Assembly (NCBI GenBank): GCA_903831165.1 | Contig: CAIKWV010000255.1 | Span: forward strand, 1 to 9,549 | DNA from: an uncultured cyanobacterium | Lineage (GTDB): Bacteria > Cyanobacteriota > Cyanobacteriia > PCC-6307 > Cyanobiaceae | DNA length: 9,549 bases | Reading direction: 5' to 3' | Part shown: one piece after another, positions 1-6,539 of the stretch | Layout of the letters: each line of letters begins with the position of its first letter | How positions within the stretch are numbered: position 1 is the first letter of the stretch | Notes under the pieces: model-generated | What the model saw: only the letters and a program-made list of their open reading frames with translations | Database searches by the model: none | What the model was told of the DNA's origin: nothing | Position numbers and translations under genes: made by a program

Positions 1-926
1 AGCTGCTCGATGGGGCCGGTGCCGACCTCGACCTGGAGCTGGTGCATGCCGGTGAGCTCTCGCCGGTCTTCTTCGGTTCGGCCATGACCAATTTCGGCGT
101 GCGTCCCTTCCTCGATGCCTTTCTGGAGCTGGCCCAGAAACCCACGGCCCGCAGCAGCAGCGAGGGGGAGGTGGATCCCCTGCGGCCGGAGTTCAGCGGT
201 TTCGTGTTCAAGTTGCAGGCCAACATGGACCCGCGCCATCGGGACCGGATTGCCTTTGTGCGGGTCTGTTCGGGCAAGTTCGAGAAGGACATGAGCGTGC
301 GCCATGCCCGCAGCGGCCGCACGATCCGCCTCTCGCGGCCCCAGAAGTTGTTCGGGCAGGATCGGGAGGTGGTGGACGATGCCTATCCCGGCGATGTGAT
401 CGGTCTCAACAACCCCGGCATGTTCGTGATCGGTGACACTCTCTACACCGGTGCCCGGGTGGAATATGAGGGAATACCCTGTTTCAGCCCGGAGATCTTC
501 GCCTGGTTGCGCAATCCCAACCCTTCAGCTTTCAAGAGCTTCCGCAAGGGGGTCAATGAGCTGCGCGAGGAGGGGGCTGTGCAGGTGCTGTACGACACCG
601 ATGCCAGCAAGCGCGATCCGATTCTGGCGGCTGTCGGCCAGCTGCAGCTGGAGGTGGTGCAGTACCGCCTCGAGAACGAATACGGGGTCAAGACCCGAAT
701 TGAACCGATGGAGTTCACCGTCGCCCGCTGGGTCACCGGCGGCTGGCCGGCCCTGGAGCAGGTGGGCCGCATTTTCAACTGCAAGACCGTGCGCGATCCC
801 TGGGACCGGCCGGTGCTGCTGTTCCGCAACGACTGGAACCTCAACCAGCTGCGCGATGACCATCCCGACCTCCAGCTTTCGGCGGTGGCGCCGGTGGTGA
901 GCGGCGTCGAGCCGATCGCCCTCTGA
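1..926 (+). CDS. prfC: Peptide chain release factor 3, C-terminal part (5' end outside window)
   Basis: RF3 is a cytosolic translational GTPase that removes RF1 or RF2 from the ribosome after peptide release. About 308 residues are visible, reading from position 3; E. coli RF3 has about 529. The G domain with its nucleotide motifs lies off the left edge. What remains is the end of the G domain ([17 protein letters not shown], like the E. coli GELTPVFFGTALGNFGV), domain II ([19 protein letters not shown], nearly the E. coli sequence, then AYPGDVIGL) and domain III ([24 protein letters not shown]). [14 protein letters not shown] separates RF3 from EF-G and TypA. The stop is TGA at 924-926. The C-terminus looks intact, ending with a DHPDLQL segment that matches ERYPDVQF of E. 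coli. No intrinsic terminator follows. I am confident of the family and of the reading frame. Confidence 0.97.
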   Translation, partial: LLDGAGADLDLELVHAGELSPVFFGSAMTNFGVRPFLDAFLELAQKPTARSSSEGEVDPLRPEFSGFVFKLQANMDPRHRDRIAFVRVCSGKFEKDMSVRHARSGRTIRLSRPQKLFGQDREVVDDAYPGDVIGLNNPGMFVIGDTLYTGARVEYEGIPCFSPEIFAWLRNPNPSAFKSFRKGVNELREEGAVQVLYDTDASKRDPILAAVGQLQLEVVQYRLENEYGVKTRIEPMEFTVARWVTGGWPALEQVGRIFNCKTVRDPWDRPVLLFRNDWNLNQLRDDHPDLQLSAVAPVVSGVEPIAL

Positions 927-1168
927 TTCTCCGGGGGGTGGCGCTGCGTCCCAGAGAGCTCCTGGGGACCCGGACAGTGCCCCACCATGGCCACTGGTCT
1001 GACTGGACTTGCGGCCTGAGAGGGCTGCCTGCAGAGCGAGCCAGGAGAAGTTGGCGTTGGCGCGCTCCACCAGGGTTCGCTCTGAGGGGCCTGTCCGAGG
1101 GAGATTCGGGCCACGGAAACGGCCGGCCCTGGCCAGAATGGAAGCAACATTTCGTCACGCTGCAACCC
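927..1168. other. Spacer without a convincing gene
   Basis: About 240 bp lie between prfC and the next credible start codon. A reading frame on the plus strand is open here from an ATG at 938 and joins the small gene downstream. The peptide it would add is Trp/Arg/Gly-rich (HWSDWTCGLRGLP) and looks like translated non-coding DNA. I see no terminator with a T-run and no clear promoter. The stretch presumably holds the promoter of the downstream pair, but I cannot place it. Confidence 0.5.
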
Positions 1169-1450
1169 ATGGTTCCCGTGATGTCGGCCCAAGCAGCCCA
1201 GGTCAATCTCAATGGGGCACCGCTTTGGTTGGTGCGCCCCCGCAGCGATGGCGGCAGCGATTACGTCAGCTTCGTGCCGGAGCTGGCGGCTGCGGCCGGT
1301 GCCATGGTCGAAATTCGTTTGGGCAGCCATCTGCCTCCCCAGATGCCCCTGCTTAAGCGCCGGCTCAAGCTGGCTCCCGCCGAAGCCGAGGCCTGCCGCC
1401 GCCGCCTGTTGCAGGAGGACGGATATCACCGCAGTGAACCCCTCTTTTAG
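1169..1450 (+). CDS. Small protein of unknown function, about 93 aa
   Basis: I do not recognise this protein. From the ATG at 1169 it has 93 residues; from the ATG at 1181 it has 89. The frame stays open upstream to an ATG at 938 (170 aa), but the added part is compositionally unlike a protein. The change to a protein-like sequence happens near the chosen starts. The visible body has a short beta-like part (AAQVNLNGAPLWLVRPRSDGG), then DYVSFVPELAAAAGAMVEIRLG, a Pro-containing turn, and a basic helix-like end (LLKRRLKLAPAEAEACRRRLLQEDGYH). There is no signal peptide or membrane segment. The last part resembles in style small picocyanobacterial proteins such as DUF1651, but I cannot assign it to that family. 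It stops 24 bp before the CPP1-like gene, so the two are probably cotranscribed. No strong Shine-Dalgarno sequence is visible. Confidence 0.6.
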   Translation: MVPVMSAQAAQVNLNGAPLWLVRPRSDGGSDYVSFVPELAAAAGAMVEIRLGSHLPPQMPLLKRRLKLAPAEAEACRRRLLQEDGYHRSEPLF

Positions 1451-1474
1451 GCCGTTCTCGGTACGCTCACTGTC

Positions 1475-2176
1475 ATGAACCATGGCAACGACCCGGCTTC
1501 CGATTCCTCCAGGCCCTCCGAGCCCAGCTCCGGCACGCCCTATCAGCGGTTGGGGGTGGAGCCTGATGCCTCCTTCGACCTGATTCAGGCCCGGCGCGAC
1601 ACGCTGCTGGCCGAAGTGAGCGACGACCCGATGGCCCGCTCCCGCATCGACGCGGCCTACGACGCCATCCTGATGGACCGGCTCAAGGAGCGGCAGCAGG
1701 GCCGGGTCAGCACCGCGGCCCGCAGCGCTTCCCAGCGCGAACAGGTGCAGCCTCCCCCCAGCCGCCCCGCCCTCAGCGCCCTGCCGCGTCTGCCCCAGAT
1801 CCAGGCCCCCAGCCTGGGCCGGCCGAACTGGTCCATGCCCGTGCTCTCCCTGGCCCACGGCCGCGAGTTCTGGCTGCCGCTCGGCGTCACAGGCGGTCTG
1901 TTGATCCTGCTGTTCGCCGTGCCGACGGCGCCGGCCCAGCTGCTGGTGGCTCTGGCCACCCTGGTGACGGTGTACAGCCTGCAACGCCGCAACGGTCGCT
2001 TTCTGCAGGCCCTGGGCTGGAGCTTCGGCCTGCTGACCCTCGGTCTGGTGCTCGGCGGCCTGCTGCTGGCGGCGATCAACCCGGCCCTGCCCCTCGGTTT
2101 GCCGATCGGCGCGGACCAGGTGCAGAGCCTGCCGGCCCTGTTGCTGTTGCTGCTCGGCGGCCTGTTGATCGCCTAG
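1475..2176 (+). CDS. CPP1-like (DUF3353) J-like membrane protein
   Basis: This 233-aa protein has the layout of the cyanobacterial/plastid CPP1 (CDF1) family. In plants, CPP1 is a chloroplast membrane protein that stabilises protochlorophyllide oxidoreductase; a similar role here is inference. Residues 1-20 are a Ser/Pro-rich leader. Residues 22-75 are the J-like domain ([21 protein letters not shown] ... [17 protein letters not shown]). It lacks the HPD tripeptide of true DnaJ proteins, so DnaK stimulation is not expected; this is normal for the family. A Pro/Gln-rich linker (about 85-120) leads to four hydrophobic stretches near 132-149, 153-169, 175-200 and 219-233. The stop TAG comes directly after the last hydrophobic stretch. 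As I recall, relatives usually carry a few more polar residues there, so a slightly short C-terminus is possible. The start ATG at 1475 is the first in the frame and lacks an obvious Shine-Dalgarno sequence. Confidence 0.88.
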   Translation: MNHGNDPASDSSRPSEPSSGTPYQRLGVEPDASFDLIQARRDTLLAEVSDDPMARSRIDAAYDAILMDRLKERQQGRVSTAARSASQREQVQPPPSRPALSALPRLPQIQAPSLGRPNWSMPVLSLAHGREFWLPLGVTGGLLILLFAVPTAPAQLLVALATLVTVYSLQRRNGRFLQALGWSFGLLTLGLVLGGLLLAAINPALPLGLPIGADQVQSLPALLLLLLGGLLIA

Positions 2177-3087
2177 GCCGGAGCCAGTTCGCGGATCAGC
2201 TCCAGCAGTTCATCGGCTTCCACCTGATACACGGCGCTGCAGAAGTGGCAGGTCAGTTCCGCCTGGCCGTCCTCCCGCAGCATGGCCGACAGTTCATCCC
2301 GGCCCAGCAACTTGAGGGCGCTGACGCTGCGGCTACGGCTGCAGGGGCAGTGGAAGCGCACCGGCGTGATGCTGGCTGGATCCTGCAGGGTCTGGGGATC
2401 AAGGTCAGGGAAGATGTCCTCCAGCAAGGCCTGCAGCGCGTTGGCGTGGGCCGCCAGCCGCTGGCTGAAGCCGCTGATCTCCTGGCAGCGCTCCTCCAGC
2501 AGGGCGACCAGGGCCGGTTCGCGGGCCGCCTTGGGCAGCACCTGCACCAACACGCCGCCGCTGCAGCGCACCCCCTGGCTGTCGATCTGCTCGCCGACGA
2601 ACACGGCCGACGGGGTCTGCTCGGAATGCAGCAGATAGGAGGCCACGTCATCGCCGATGCCGCCACTCACCAGTTCGACGGTGCTGCTGAACGGTTCGCC
2701 TTCGCCCAGGTCGCGCACCACGTGCAGATAGCCGGTGCCGGTGGCCCGCTTGAGATCGAAGTGGGCGACACCATCGCTGTCCGTGATCACAGGCAGCTCC
2801 AGGCCCGGGTTGCCGACGTGACCGCGGACGCTGCCATTGCGGCCGGCATCCACCATCAGGCCCCGCAGCGGCCCATCGGACTGAATGCGCAGATTCACCC
2901 GACCATGGGCCACCTTCATGGAGCTGGCCAGCAGCAGCCCCGCGGTCATGGCCCGCCCCAGCAGGGTGGTGGTCAGGAACGACAACCCATGGCGCTGGCG
3001 GGCCTCCTCGCAGGTCGCTGTGGTCGTGACCGCCACCATGCGGATGCCCCCATCGGCCGCGGTGGCCCTCAGCAACTGATCGGCCAT
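2173..3087 (-). CDS. hslO: Hsp33 redox-regulated holdase chaperone
   Basis: Hsp33 is a cytosolic ATP-independent chaperone. Oxidation of its four zinc-binding cysteines unfolds the C-terminal switch and lets it hold unfolding proteins. Numbered from the GTG at 3090 (305 aa), the conserved N-terminal features are present: [14 protein letters not shown], the [27 protein letters not shown] segment, and [14 protein letters not shown] near 69-82. The zinc motif is complete: C248-x-C250 (HCPCS), 30 residues, then C281-x-x-C284 (TCHFCSAVY), within the usual CxC-x27-32-CxxC spacing. Two starts are possible: GTG at 3090, or the ATG at 3087 used here (304 aa). The ATG shares its A with the TGA of the upstream ABC ATPase gene (TGATG), so coupled translation is likely. 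The stop codon overlaps that of the convergent CPP1-like gene. Length is close to the usual 290-300 residues. Confidence 0.97.
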   Translation of the reverse strand: MADQLLRATAADGGIRMVAVTTTATCEEARQRHGLSFLTTTLLGRAMTAGLLLASSMKVAHGRVNLRIQSDGPLRGLMVDAGRNGSVRGHVGNPGLELPVITDSDGVAHFDLKRATGTGYLHVVRDLGEGEPFSSTVELVSGGIGDDVASYLLHSEQTPSAVFVGEQIDSQGVRCSGGVLVQVLPKAAREPALVALLEERCQEISGFSQRLAAHANALQALLEDIFPDLDPQTLQDPASITPVRFHCPCSRSRSVSALKLLGRDELSAMLREDGQAELTCHFCSAVYQVEADELLELIRELAPA

Positions 3088-3731
3088 CACCCCATCCCCA
3101 ATGACGGCATCGTAAGGAGATGGCCCCGCTCCAGGCGCCAGGCCCGCTGTACCAGGCCGGCGAACAGCTCCGGCTCATGGGTGACGATCAGCAGGGCCCG
3201 CTCGCCCGCCAGTTGTTGCAGCAACTCCAACACCTCGTCGCGCACCGTCCAGTCCAGGCCAGCGGTGGGTTCATCGAGCAGCAGCAGCTTGGGATCGCGT
3301 AACAGCTGCACCGCCAGGGACAGGCGCCGTTGCTGGCCGCCACTGAGACGCTCCGGCGCCTGTTGCAACGAGATCTCCCCCAAACCCACCTGCTGCAGCA
3401 CCCGGCTGGCCCGCTCCGAGTCGAAGCGCCGCTGACCGAGCCGCAGCTCCTGGCCCACGCTCAGGCCAAGGAAATGGCGTTCCGGGAACTGGAACACCAG
3501 GCCGCAGAGCCAGCGCCGCTGGCGGGCGGTGAGGACTTCGCCATTCCAGAGGATGCGGCCGCCATCCGGTTCGGCCAGGCCGCTGATCAGCTCCAGCAGG
3601 GTGGTCTTGCCGCTGCCACTGCGGCCTGCGACCAGGGCCGCCTCGCCGCTGGCCAGCTGCAGCGACACCTGCTGCAGCACCGGTGAGGCGGCCGTGGCCG
3701 GGTGATACGAGAGGTTCTGCAGCTCAAGCAT
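3087..3731 (-). CDS. ABC transporter ATP-binding protein, CbiO/EcfA-like
   Basis: This 214-aa stand-alone ATPase has every ABC motif: Walker [10 protein letters not shown] (36-44), Q-loop with Q81, signature LSGGQ (129-133), Walker B LLLLDEP (149-155, catalytic E154), D-loop GLD (158-160) and H-loop H185 (THE). The Q-loop context FQFPERHFL resembles the FQFPE of CbiO/EcfA, the ATPases of energy-coupling-factor importers for metals and vitamins. Chloroplast ABCI10/ABCI11 proteins are of this kind, so a plastid-type ECF role in transition-metal handling is a reasonable inference. No EcfT membrane partner or substrate-binding subunit is in the window, so the substrate is unknown. The protein is short for an EcfA (often about 270-280 aa) and lacks the usual C-terminal extension. 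It is first in a minus-strand pair with hslO and overlaps it by one base. The start is the ATG at 3731. Confidence 0.9.
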   Translation of the reverse strand: MLELQNLSYHPATAASPVLQQVSLQLASGEAALVAGRSGSGKTTLLELISGLAEPDGGRILWNGEVLTARQRRWLCGLVFQFPERHFLGLSVGQELRLGQRRFDSERASRVLQQVGLGEISLQQAPERLSGGQQRRLSLAVQLLRDPKLLLLDEPTAGLDWTVRDEVLELLQQLAGERALLIVTHEPELFAGLVQRAWRLERGHLLTMPSLGMG

Positions 3732-3859
3732 GCCCCCAGCATGAAGGCCTGCCGTTCAGATCAGGTCACTCTGCAAATCCGCTCCGGCAAGTCGGCTCCG
3801 TCCAGGCCGCTCGGACCAGTGCTTCATGACCATTTCCCTCGGATAGGTCGCCACCGACT

Positions 3860-3880
3860 GGCCGGCGACACCAGCCGGTC
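3860..3880. other. GC-rich hairpin in the divergent spacer
   Basis: GGCCGGC at 3860-3866 can pair with GCCGGTC at 3874-3880 (seven pairs, one of them G-T) around a seven-base loop. No T-run follows on either strand, so it is not a classic terminator. It could act as a 5' leader structure or an operator, or be chance in such GC-rich DNA. Confidence 0.3.
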
Positions 3881-3905
3881 CCGGCCCAGCCCCTGGCGCA
3901 GCTCC

Positions 3906-3913
3906 GCGATCGC
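3906..3913. repeat. HIP1 octamer GCGATCGC
   Basis: Exact copy of the highly iterated palindrome of cyanobacterial genomes, here in the divergent ABC ATPase/DUF3531 spacer. It supports the cyanobacterial origin. Confidence 0.7.
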
Positions 3914-4034
3914 GCTACGTGGTGCAGCTTCAAGCCTGTTCCCGGCGGGGAGGTAGCGGCCAACGATGGCGGCCGGCGGAGCGGGCTCCGTGATTGCATG
4001 AAGGGGTCGTGAATCCCGAAACCTTGTAATCGCC

Positions 4035-4487
4035 ATGGAGGTCCGCTTTCGCGACGTCGATCCGTTCAACTGCTGGATCTGGATGCGCTTCCTCGATCAG
4101 CCCGGTGCCACCGAGCGCGGCTATGTCGAGACCGCCTTCGACAGCTGGTTCTTCCTCGGCAAGCTGGGGGGCTTCAATGCCGAGAATCTCCAGGCCCATG
4201 AGGCCGGCGCCGAGCTCAGCTGGATGGCCTGGGAGGAGGATCAGGCCGAACGCGCCCTGCCGGCGTTGATGCACAACATGGGGCCGATGGAGTTCCAGGA
4301 CCATTGGGCCCGCTGCTGGCTGGACCTGGGCACCAGCGATGCCTTCGCCCTCGATGTGCTGATCAACACCCTGGCCCGCCTGGATCAGGACGTGCTGCAG
4401 ATCGAAGAGCTGCTGATCGGCGGCACCAACGACGACTGGCCGATCGAGGAGGAGCCCGAGAGCCTCTTCCCCGTCTCCGAACCCTGA
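4035..4487 (+). CDS. DUF3531 family protein
   Basis: This 150-aa protein matches what I know of DUF3531, a family shared by cyanobacteria and plant chloroplasts with no assigned biochemical role. Recognisable stretches are FNCWIWMRF near 11-19, ETAFDSWFFLGKLGGFNA, the segment SWMAWEEDQAE, HNMGPMEFQDHWARCWLDLGTSDAFALDVLIN, and an acidic C-terminus (DDWPIEEEPESLFP). It is a soluble, Trp-rich, acidic protein with no signal peptide or membrane segment. The ATG at 4035 has no Shine-Dalgarno sequence at normal spacing; the nearest purine run (AAGGGG near 4001-4006) is about 30 bases upstream. The stop is 8 bp before the rsmE start, so the two are almost certainly one operon. That suggests, without proving, a link to ribosome biogenesis or translation. 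Confidence 0.9.
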   Translation: MEVRFRDVDPFNCWIWMRFLDQPGATERGYVETAFDSWFFLGKLGGFNAENLQAHEAGAELSWMAWEEDQAERALPALMHNMGPMEFQDHWARCWLDLGTSDAFALDVLINTLARLDQDVLQIEELLIGGTNDDWPIEEEPESLFPVSEP

Positions 4488-4495
4488 GTCGGGCG

Positions 4496-5320
4496 ATGGC
4501 GAGGGAGTTGCGGCGCCTGCTGATCAGCCTCGAGCGCCTGCGGGCCGCCCAAGGCCAGGGCCAACCCCGCCTGGCGATCACAGACGGCGAGGCCCATTAC
4601 CTGCGCCGGGTGTTGCGGCTCGGGCGGGGGGATGCGGTGGCGGTGGTCGATGGCCAGGGTCAGCTGTGGAGCGCCGAACTGGCCGGCGATGGCGAGCTGC
4701 TGTTGCAGCAACCCCTGGCCGCGCCTCTGCAACAGCAGCCAGCCGCCCAGCCGCGGCTGGTGTTGGCGATGGCCCTGCCGCGCCGCGATGGCGAGCTGGT
4801 CTGGCGGATGGCCACCGAGATCGGCGTTGATGCCTTGCAGCCCTTGGTGGCCGAGTTCGCTCAGGTGGGGGGCCAGGGGCCGACAGAGGGCCGCCAGGCC
4901 TGGCCGCTGGAGCGTTGGCGCACGATCGTGCGGGAAGCCACCGAGCAATGCGAACGCCTGTGGCTGCCCCAGCTGGAACCTCCTTGCAACGCCCTGGAAT
5001 GGCTGGGCGGTACGCCCCAGGGTCTGGGCCTGATCGCCACCACCCGCCAGGCCGACTTGCCCCTGCTGGAGGCGCTGCTGGCCCATGAGGTTCAGCCGGT
5101 CCCTGTGGATTCCGCTTCGCCGCACACCATCAGCCTGGCCATCGGTCCCGAGGGTGGTTGGTCGGAGCGGGAGATGGCGGCGGCACAGGCGGCCGGCTGG
5201 CGGGCCGTGTCGCTGGGGGAGGCGATTCTGCGCACCTCCACTGCGGCGATTGCGGCTGTCAGCCGGCTGGCCGCCTGGCGCCAGCTCAGCTGCGCATCAT
5301 GCCCTTCGCCATCTCCTTGA
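4496..5320 (+). CDS. rsmE: 16S rRNA (uracil-1498-N3)-methyltransferase RsmE
   Basis: RsmE is a SPOUT-class enzyme that uses S-adenosylmethionine to methylate N3 of U1498 in 16S rRNA within the 30S subunit. The 274-aa product has an N-terminal PUA-like part (ELRRLLISLERL; HYLRRVLRLGRGDAVAVVDGQG near 34-55) and a C-terminal knotted SPOUT domain. Matches to E. coli RsmE include TEIGVDALQPL near 107-117, the EQCER motif near 150-154, IGPEGGW at 216-222 and LGEAILRTSTA at 240-250; the last two form the SAM-binding knot. The frame is open upstream to an ATG at 4304, but that part overlaps DUF3531. I chose the ATG at 4496 because it gives a normal N-terminus (MARELRRLLI) and an 8-bp gap. The last residues (CASCPSPSP) are not family-like and lie where the gene runs into the opposing gene. 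Confidence 0.93.
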   Translation: MARELRRLLISLERLRAAQGQGQPRLAITDGEAHYLRRVLRLGRGDAVAVVDGQGQLWSAELAGDGELLLQQPLAAPLQQQPAAQPRLVLAMALPRRDGELVWRMATEIGVDALQPLVAEFAQVGGQGPTEGRQAWPLERWRTIVREATEQCERLWLPQLEPPCNALEWLGGTPQGLGLIATTRQADLPLLEALLAHEVQPVPVDSASPHTISLAIGPEGGWSEREMAAAQAAGWRAVSLGEAILRTSTAAIAAVSRLAAWRQLSCASCPSPSP

Positions 5321-5684
5321 AGCCGGCCAGATTGGCACCACCACTGCGGCGGGCCATGGGCGTGGCGCCACCGGCAACGACGCAGTCGGGCGCAAACGTG
5401 GCCTTGCTGGGGGCCGGCCGATTGGCCTGGGCTGCCGCCAGCTCCGCCACCATCGCTTCGGCGGTGGTCAGAGTGGTGAGCGAGGCCGGCTCTGCGGCCT
5501 GGCCAGCCGCGATCGGGGCGGCCACCGAACTGCCGGCTGGGGCCGGGATGGAGAGCACCGGCTGGCTCGCTGCCGGCGCGGTGGCCAGGGTCTCATCCTC
5601 CGGGGGCCTGGTCGGAGCGACGATCACCGGCTGCTGCTGATCGGCGCCGCCGAGATTCAGAAAGAACTTGGGCTTGAACACCAT
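5286..5684 (-). CDS. Ala/Pro/Thr-rich protein of unknown function, 132 aa
   Basis: I cannot name this protein. It has two ends with protein-like character and a low-complexity middle. Residues 1-13 read MVFKPKFFLNLGG, residues about 20-95 are rich in Ala, Pro, Thr, Ser and Gln, and residues 96-132 contain TFAPDCVVAGG, then a basic and Gly-rich stretch (MARRSGGANLAGFKEMAKGMMR). I infer that the two ends are short conserved docking segments joined by a disordered linker. There is no signal peptide or membrane segment. Its 3' end overlaps the 3' end of rsmE by 35 bp on the opposite strand. I believe it is real because the ATG at 5684 gives a clean start and the structured ends frame a typical disordered linker, but codon-level evidence is weak in DNA this GC-rich. 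Confidence 0.65.
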   Translation of the reverse strand: MVFKPKFFLNLGGADQQQPVIVAPTRPPEDETLATAPAASQPVLSIPAPAGSSVAAPIAAGQAAEPASLTTLTTAEAMVAELAAAQANRPAPSKATFAPDCVVAGGATPMARRSGGANLAGFKEMAKGMMRS

Positions 5685-5710
5685 GGCGCCGCATCAGAAG
5701 CGATGGCGCC
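5683..5710. repeat. Two ATGGCGCC copies 20 bp apart at a divergent promoter
   Basis: ATGGCGCC occurs at 5683-5690 and again at 5703-5710, exactly 20 bp apart (about two helical turns), in the 93-bp spacer between divergent genes. The core GGCGCC is a palindrome. One copy overlaps the start codon of the minus-strand gene. It could be a paired operator or a chance repeat in GC-rich DNA. Confidence 0.35.
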
Positions 5711-5777
5711 ATTATCCGCGGCGATCCGCTCTGGAAGCGGCCTGTCTTAGACCTGTGCAACACGCGAGTGCCCTGCC
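5685..5777. promoter_or_regulatory. Short divergent spacer
   Basis: These 93 bp separate the unknown minus-strand gene from the DUF92/VTE6-type gene on plus, so they must hold or border both promoters. I cannot place a convincing -35/-10 pair on either strand; ATTATC at 5711-5716 is the only AT-rich patch. An in-frame TAG at 5748-5750 limits the plus gene to the GTG start at 5778 or a later codon. Confidence 0.4.
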
Positions 5778-6539
5778 GTGCTGCCGTTGCCGCCCCAGGA
5801 CGCCGCCCACTGGCTGATGGCCCTGGGCTTGAACGGTCTGTTGATCGGCCTGGCCCAACGGCTGCCGCTGCTCACCCGGACCGGCTGGATCCATGCCGGC
5901 GTGCTCGGCACCCTGCTCTGGGGAACCCTGGGCTGGCCGGGCTGGCTGGCGGTGGTGGCCTATCTGGCCCTGGGCTCGCTGGTCACCCGGCTGGGCTTTC
6001 GCCACAAGCAGGCCAGCGGATTGGCGGAGGCCCGCGGAGGTCAGCGCGGTCCGGAGAACGTCTGGGGTTCGGCCCTGGTGGGCACGCTGCTGGCTCTGGC
6101 CACGACCCTGGCTCCAACGTCCTGGCAGCCGATGTTGCTGCTGGGTTTCGCCGCCAGTTTCGCCGCCAAGCTGGCGGACACCTTCGGCAGTGAGATCGGC
6201 AAGCGCTGGGGGCGCCACACCGTGTTGATCACCAGCCTGCGCCCCGTGGCGCCGGGAACGGAGGGGGCGATCAGCCTGGAGGGCACCGCCGCCAGCCTGG
6301 CCGGCGCTGTGCTGATGACCCTGGTGATGCTGGCCCTGGCCCTGATCAACGGCTGGCGAGCCGCCCTGCTGGTGAGCGCCGTCGCCTTGGTCGCCACCCT
6401 GCTGGAGAGCCTGATCGGCGCCACGCTGCAGCGCCGCTGGTCCTGGCTGAGCAACGAGTTGGTCAACGGCCTGCAGACCTTGCTGGCGGCTGGGTTGGCG
6501 ATCGCGCCGCTGGCGCTGGGCTGGATCTCCCTCGGTTGA
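5778..6539 (+). CDS. DUF92 integral membrane protein, VTE6 (phytyl-phosphate kinase) type
   Basis: The 253-aa product is a DUF92 (TIGR00297) polytopic membrane protein. The plant member VTE6 is a chloroplast phytyl-phosphate kinase that recycles phytol from chlorophyll for tocopherol synthesis; the same reaction here is inferred from family. Conserved polar motifs between hydrophobic helices are present: RGPENVWGSA near 90-99, KLADTFGSEIGKRWG near 131-145, PVAPGTEGAISLEGT near 156-170, ESLIGATLQ near 210-218 and NELVNGLQT near 227-234. Hydrophobic segments lie near 11-28, 36-52, 55-71, 98-112, 117-132, 172-190, 194-212 and 232-250. The only start in frame after the TAG at 5748 is the GTG at 5778; the next candidate is an internal ATG at 5820. 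A GTG start without a clear Shine-Dalgarno sequence is acceptable for a cyanobacterium. Position beside chlorophyll-related CPP1 in the wider window fits a pigment or lipid role only loosely. Confidence 0.87.
   Translation: MLPLPPQDAAHWLMALGLNGLLIGLAQRLPLLTRTGWIHAGVLGTLLWGTLGWPGWLAVVAYLALGSLVTRLGFRHKQASGLAEARGGQRGPENVWGSALVGTLLALATTLAPTSWQPMLLLGFAASFAAKLADTFGSEIGKRWGRHTVLITSLRPVAPGTEGAISLEGTAASLAGAVLMTLVMLALALINGWRAALLVSAVALVATLLESLIGATLQRRWSWLSNELVNGLQTLLAAGLAIAPLALGWISLG
6498..6505. repeat. HIP1 octamer GCGATCGC
   Basis: Exact copy near the 3' end of the DUF92/VTE6-type gene, coding part of its last hydrophobic segment. Confidence 0.7.

Larger units (their letters stand above)
3732..4034. 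promoter_or_regulatory. Divergent spacer between the ABC ATPase and DUF3531 genes
   Basis: About 300 bp separate two genes that run away from each other, so both promoters should be here. Short open frames on both strands give Arg/Pro/Ser-rich peptides and are not credible genes. A TGTAAT at 4025-4030 is -10-like but sits only four bases from the DUF3531 ATG, so it would imply a leaderless or nearly leaderless transcript. I find no good -35 element 17 bp upstream of it. The spacer also has a hairpin at 3860-3880 and a GCGATCGC at 3906-3913. No consensus promoter for the ABC ATPase side could be placed. Confidence 0.45.

Noticed and set aside
938..1168. N-terminal extension of the small gene to the ATG at 938
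   Set aside because: The added 77 residues look like translated non-coding DNA (Trp/Arg/Gly-rich), while the part after 1169 looks protein-like.
443..1984. Long minus-strand open frame (513 codons) opposite prfC and the CPP1-like gene
   Set aside because: It is antisense to two well-supported genes and its product is Gln/Gly/Arg-rich shadow sequence typical of GC-rich DNA.
2245..3435. Plus-strand open frame of 396 codons opposite hslO and the ABC ATPase
   Set aside because: Both opposite genes are certain; the product is Gln/His/Ala-rich with no recognisable domain.
4304..4495. Longer RsmE starting at 4304
   Set aside because: It would overlap DUF3531 by more than 180 bases and adds an Arg/Pro-rich stretch absent from the family.
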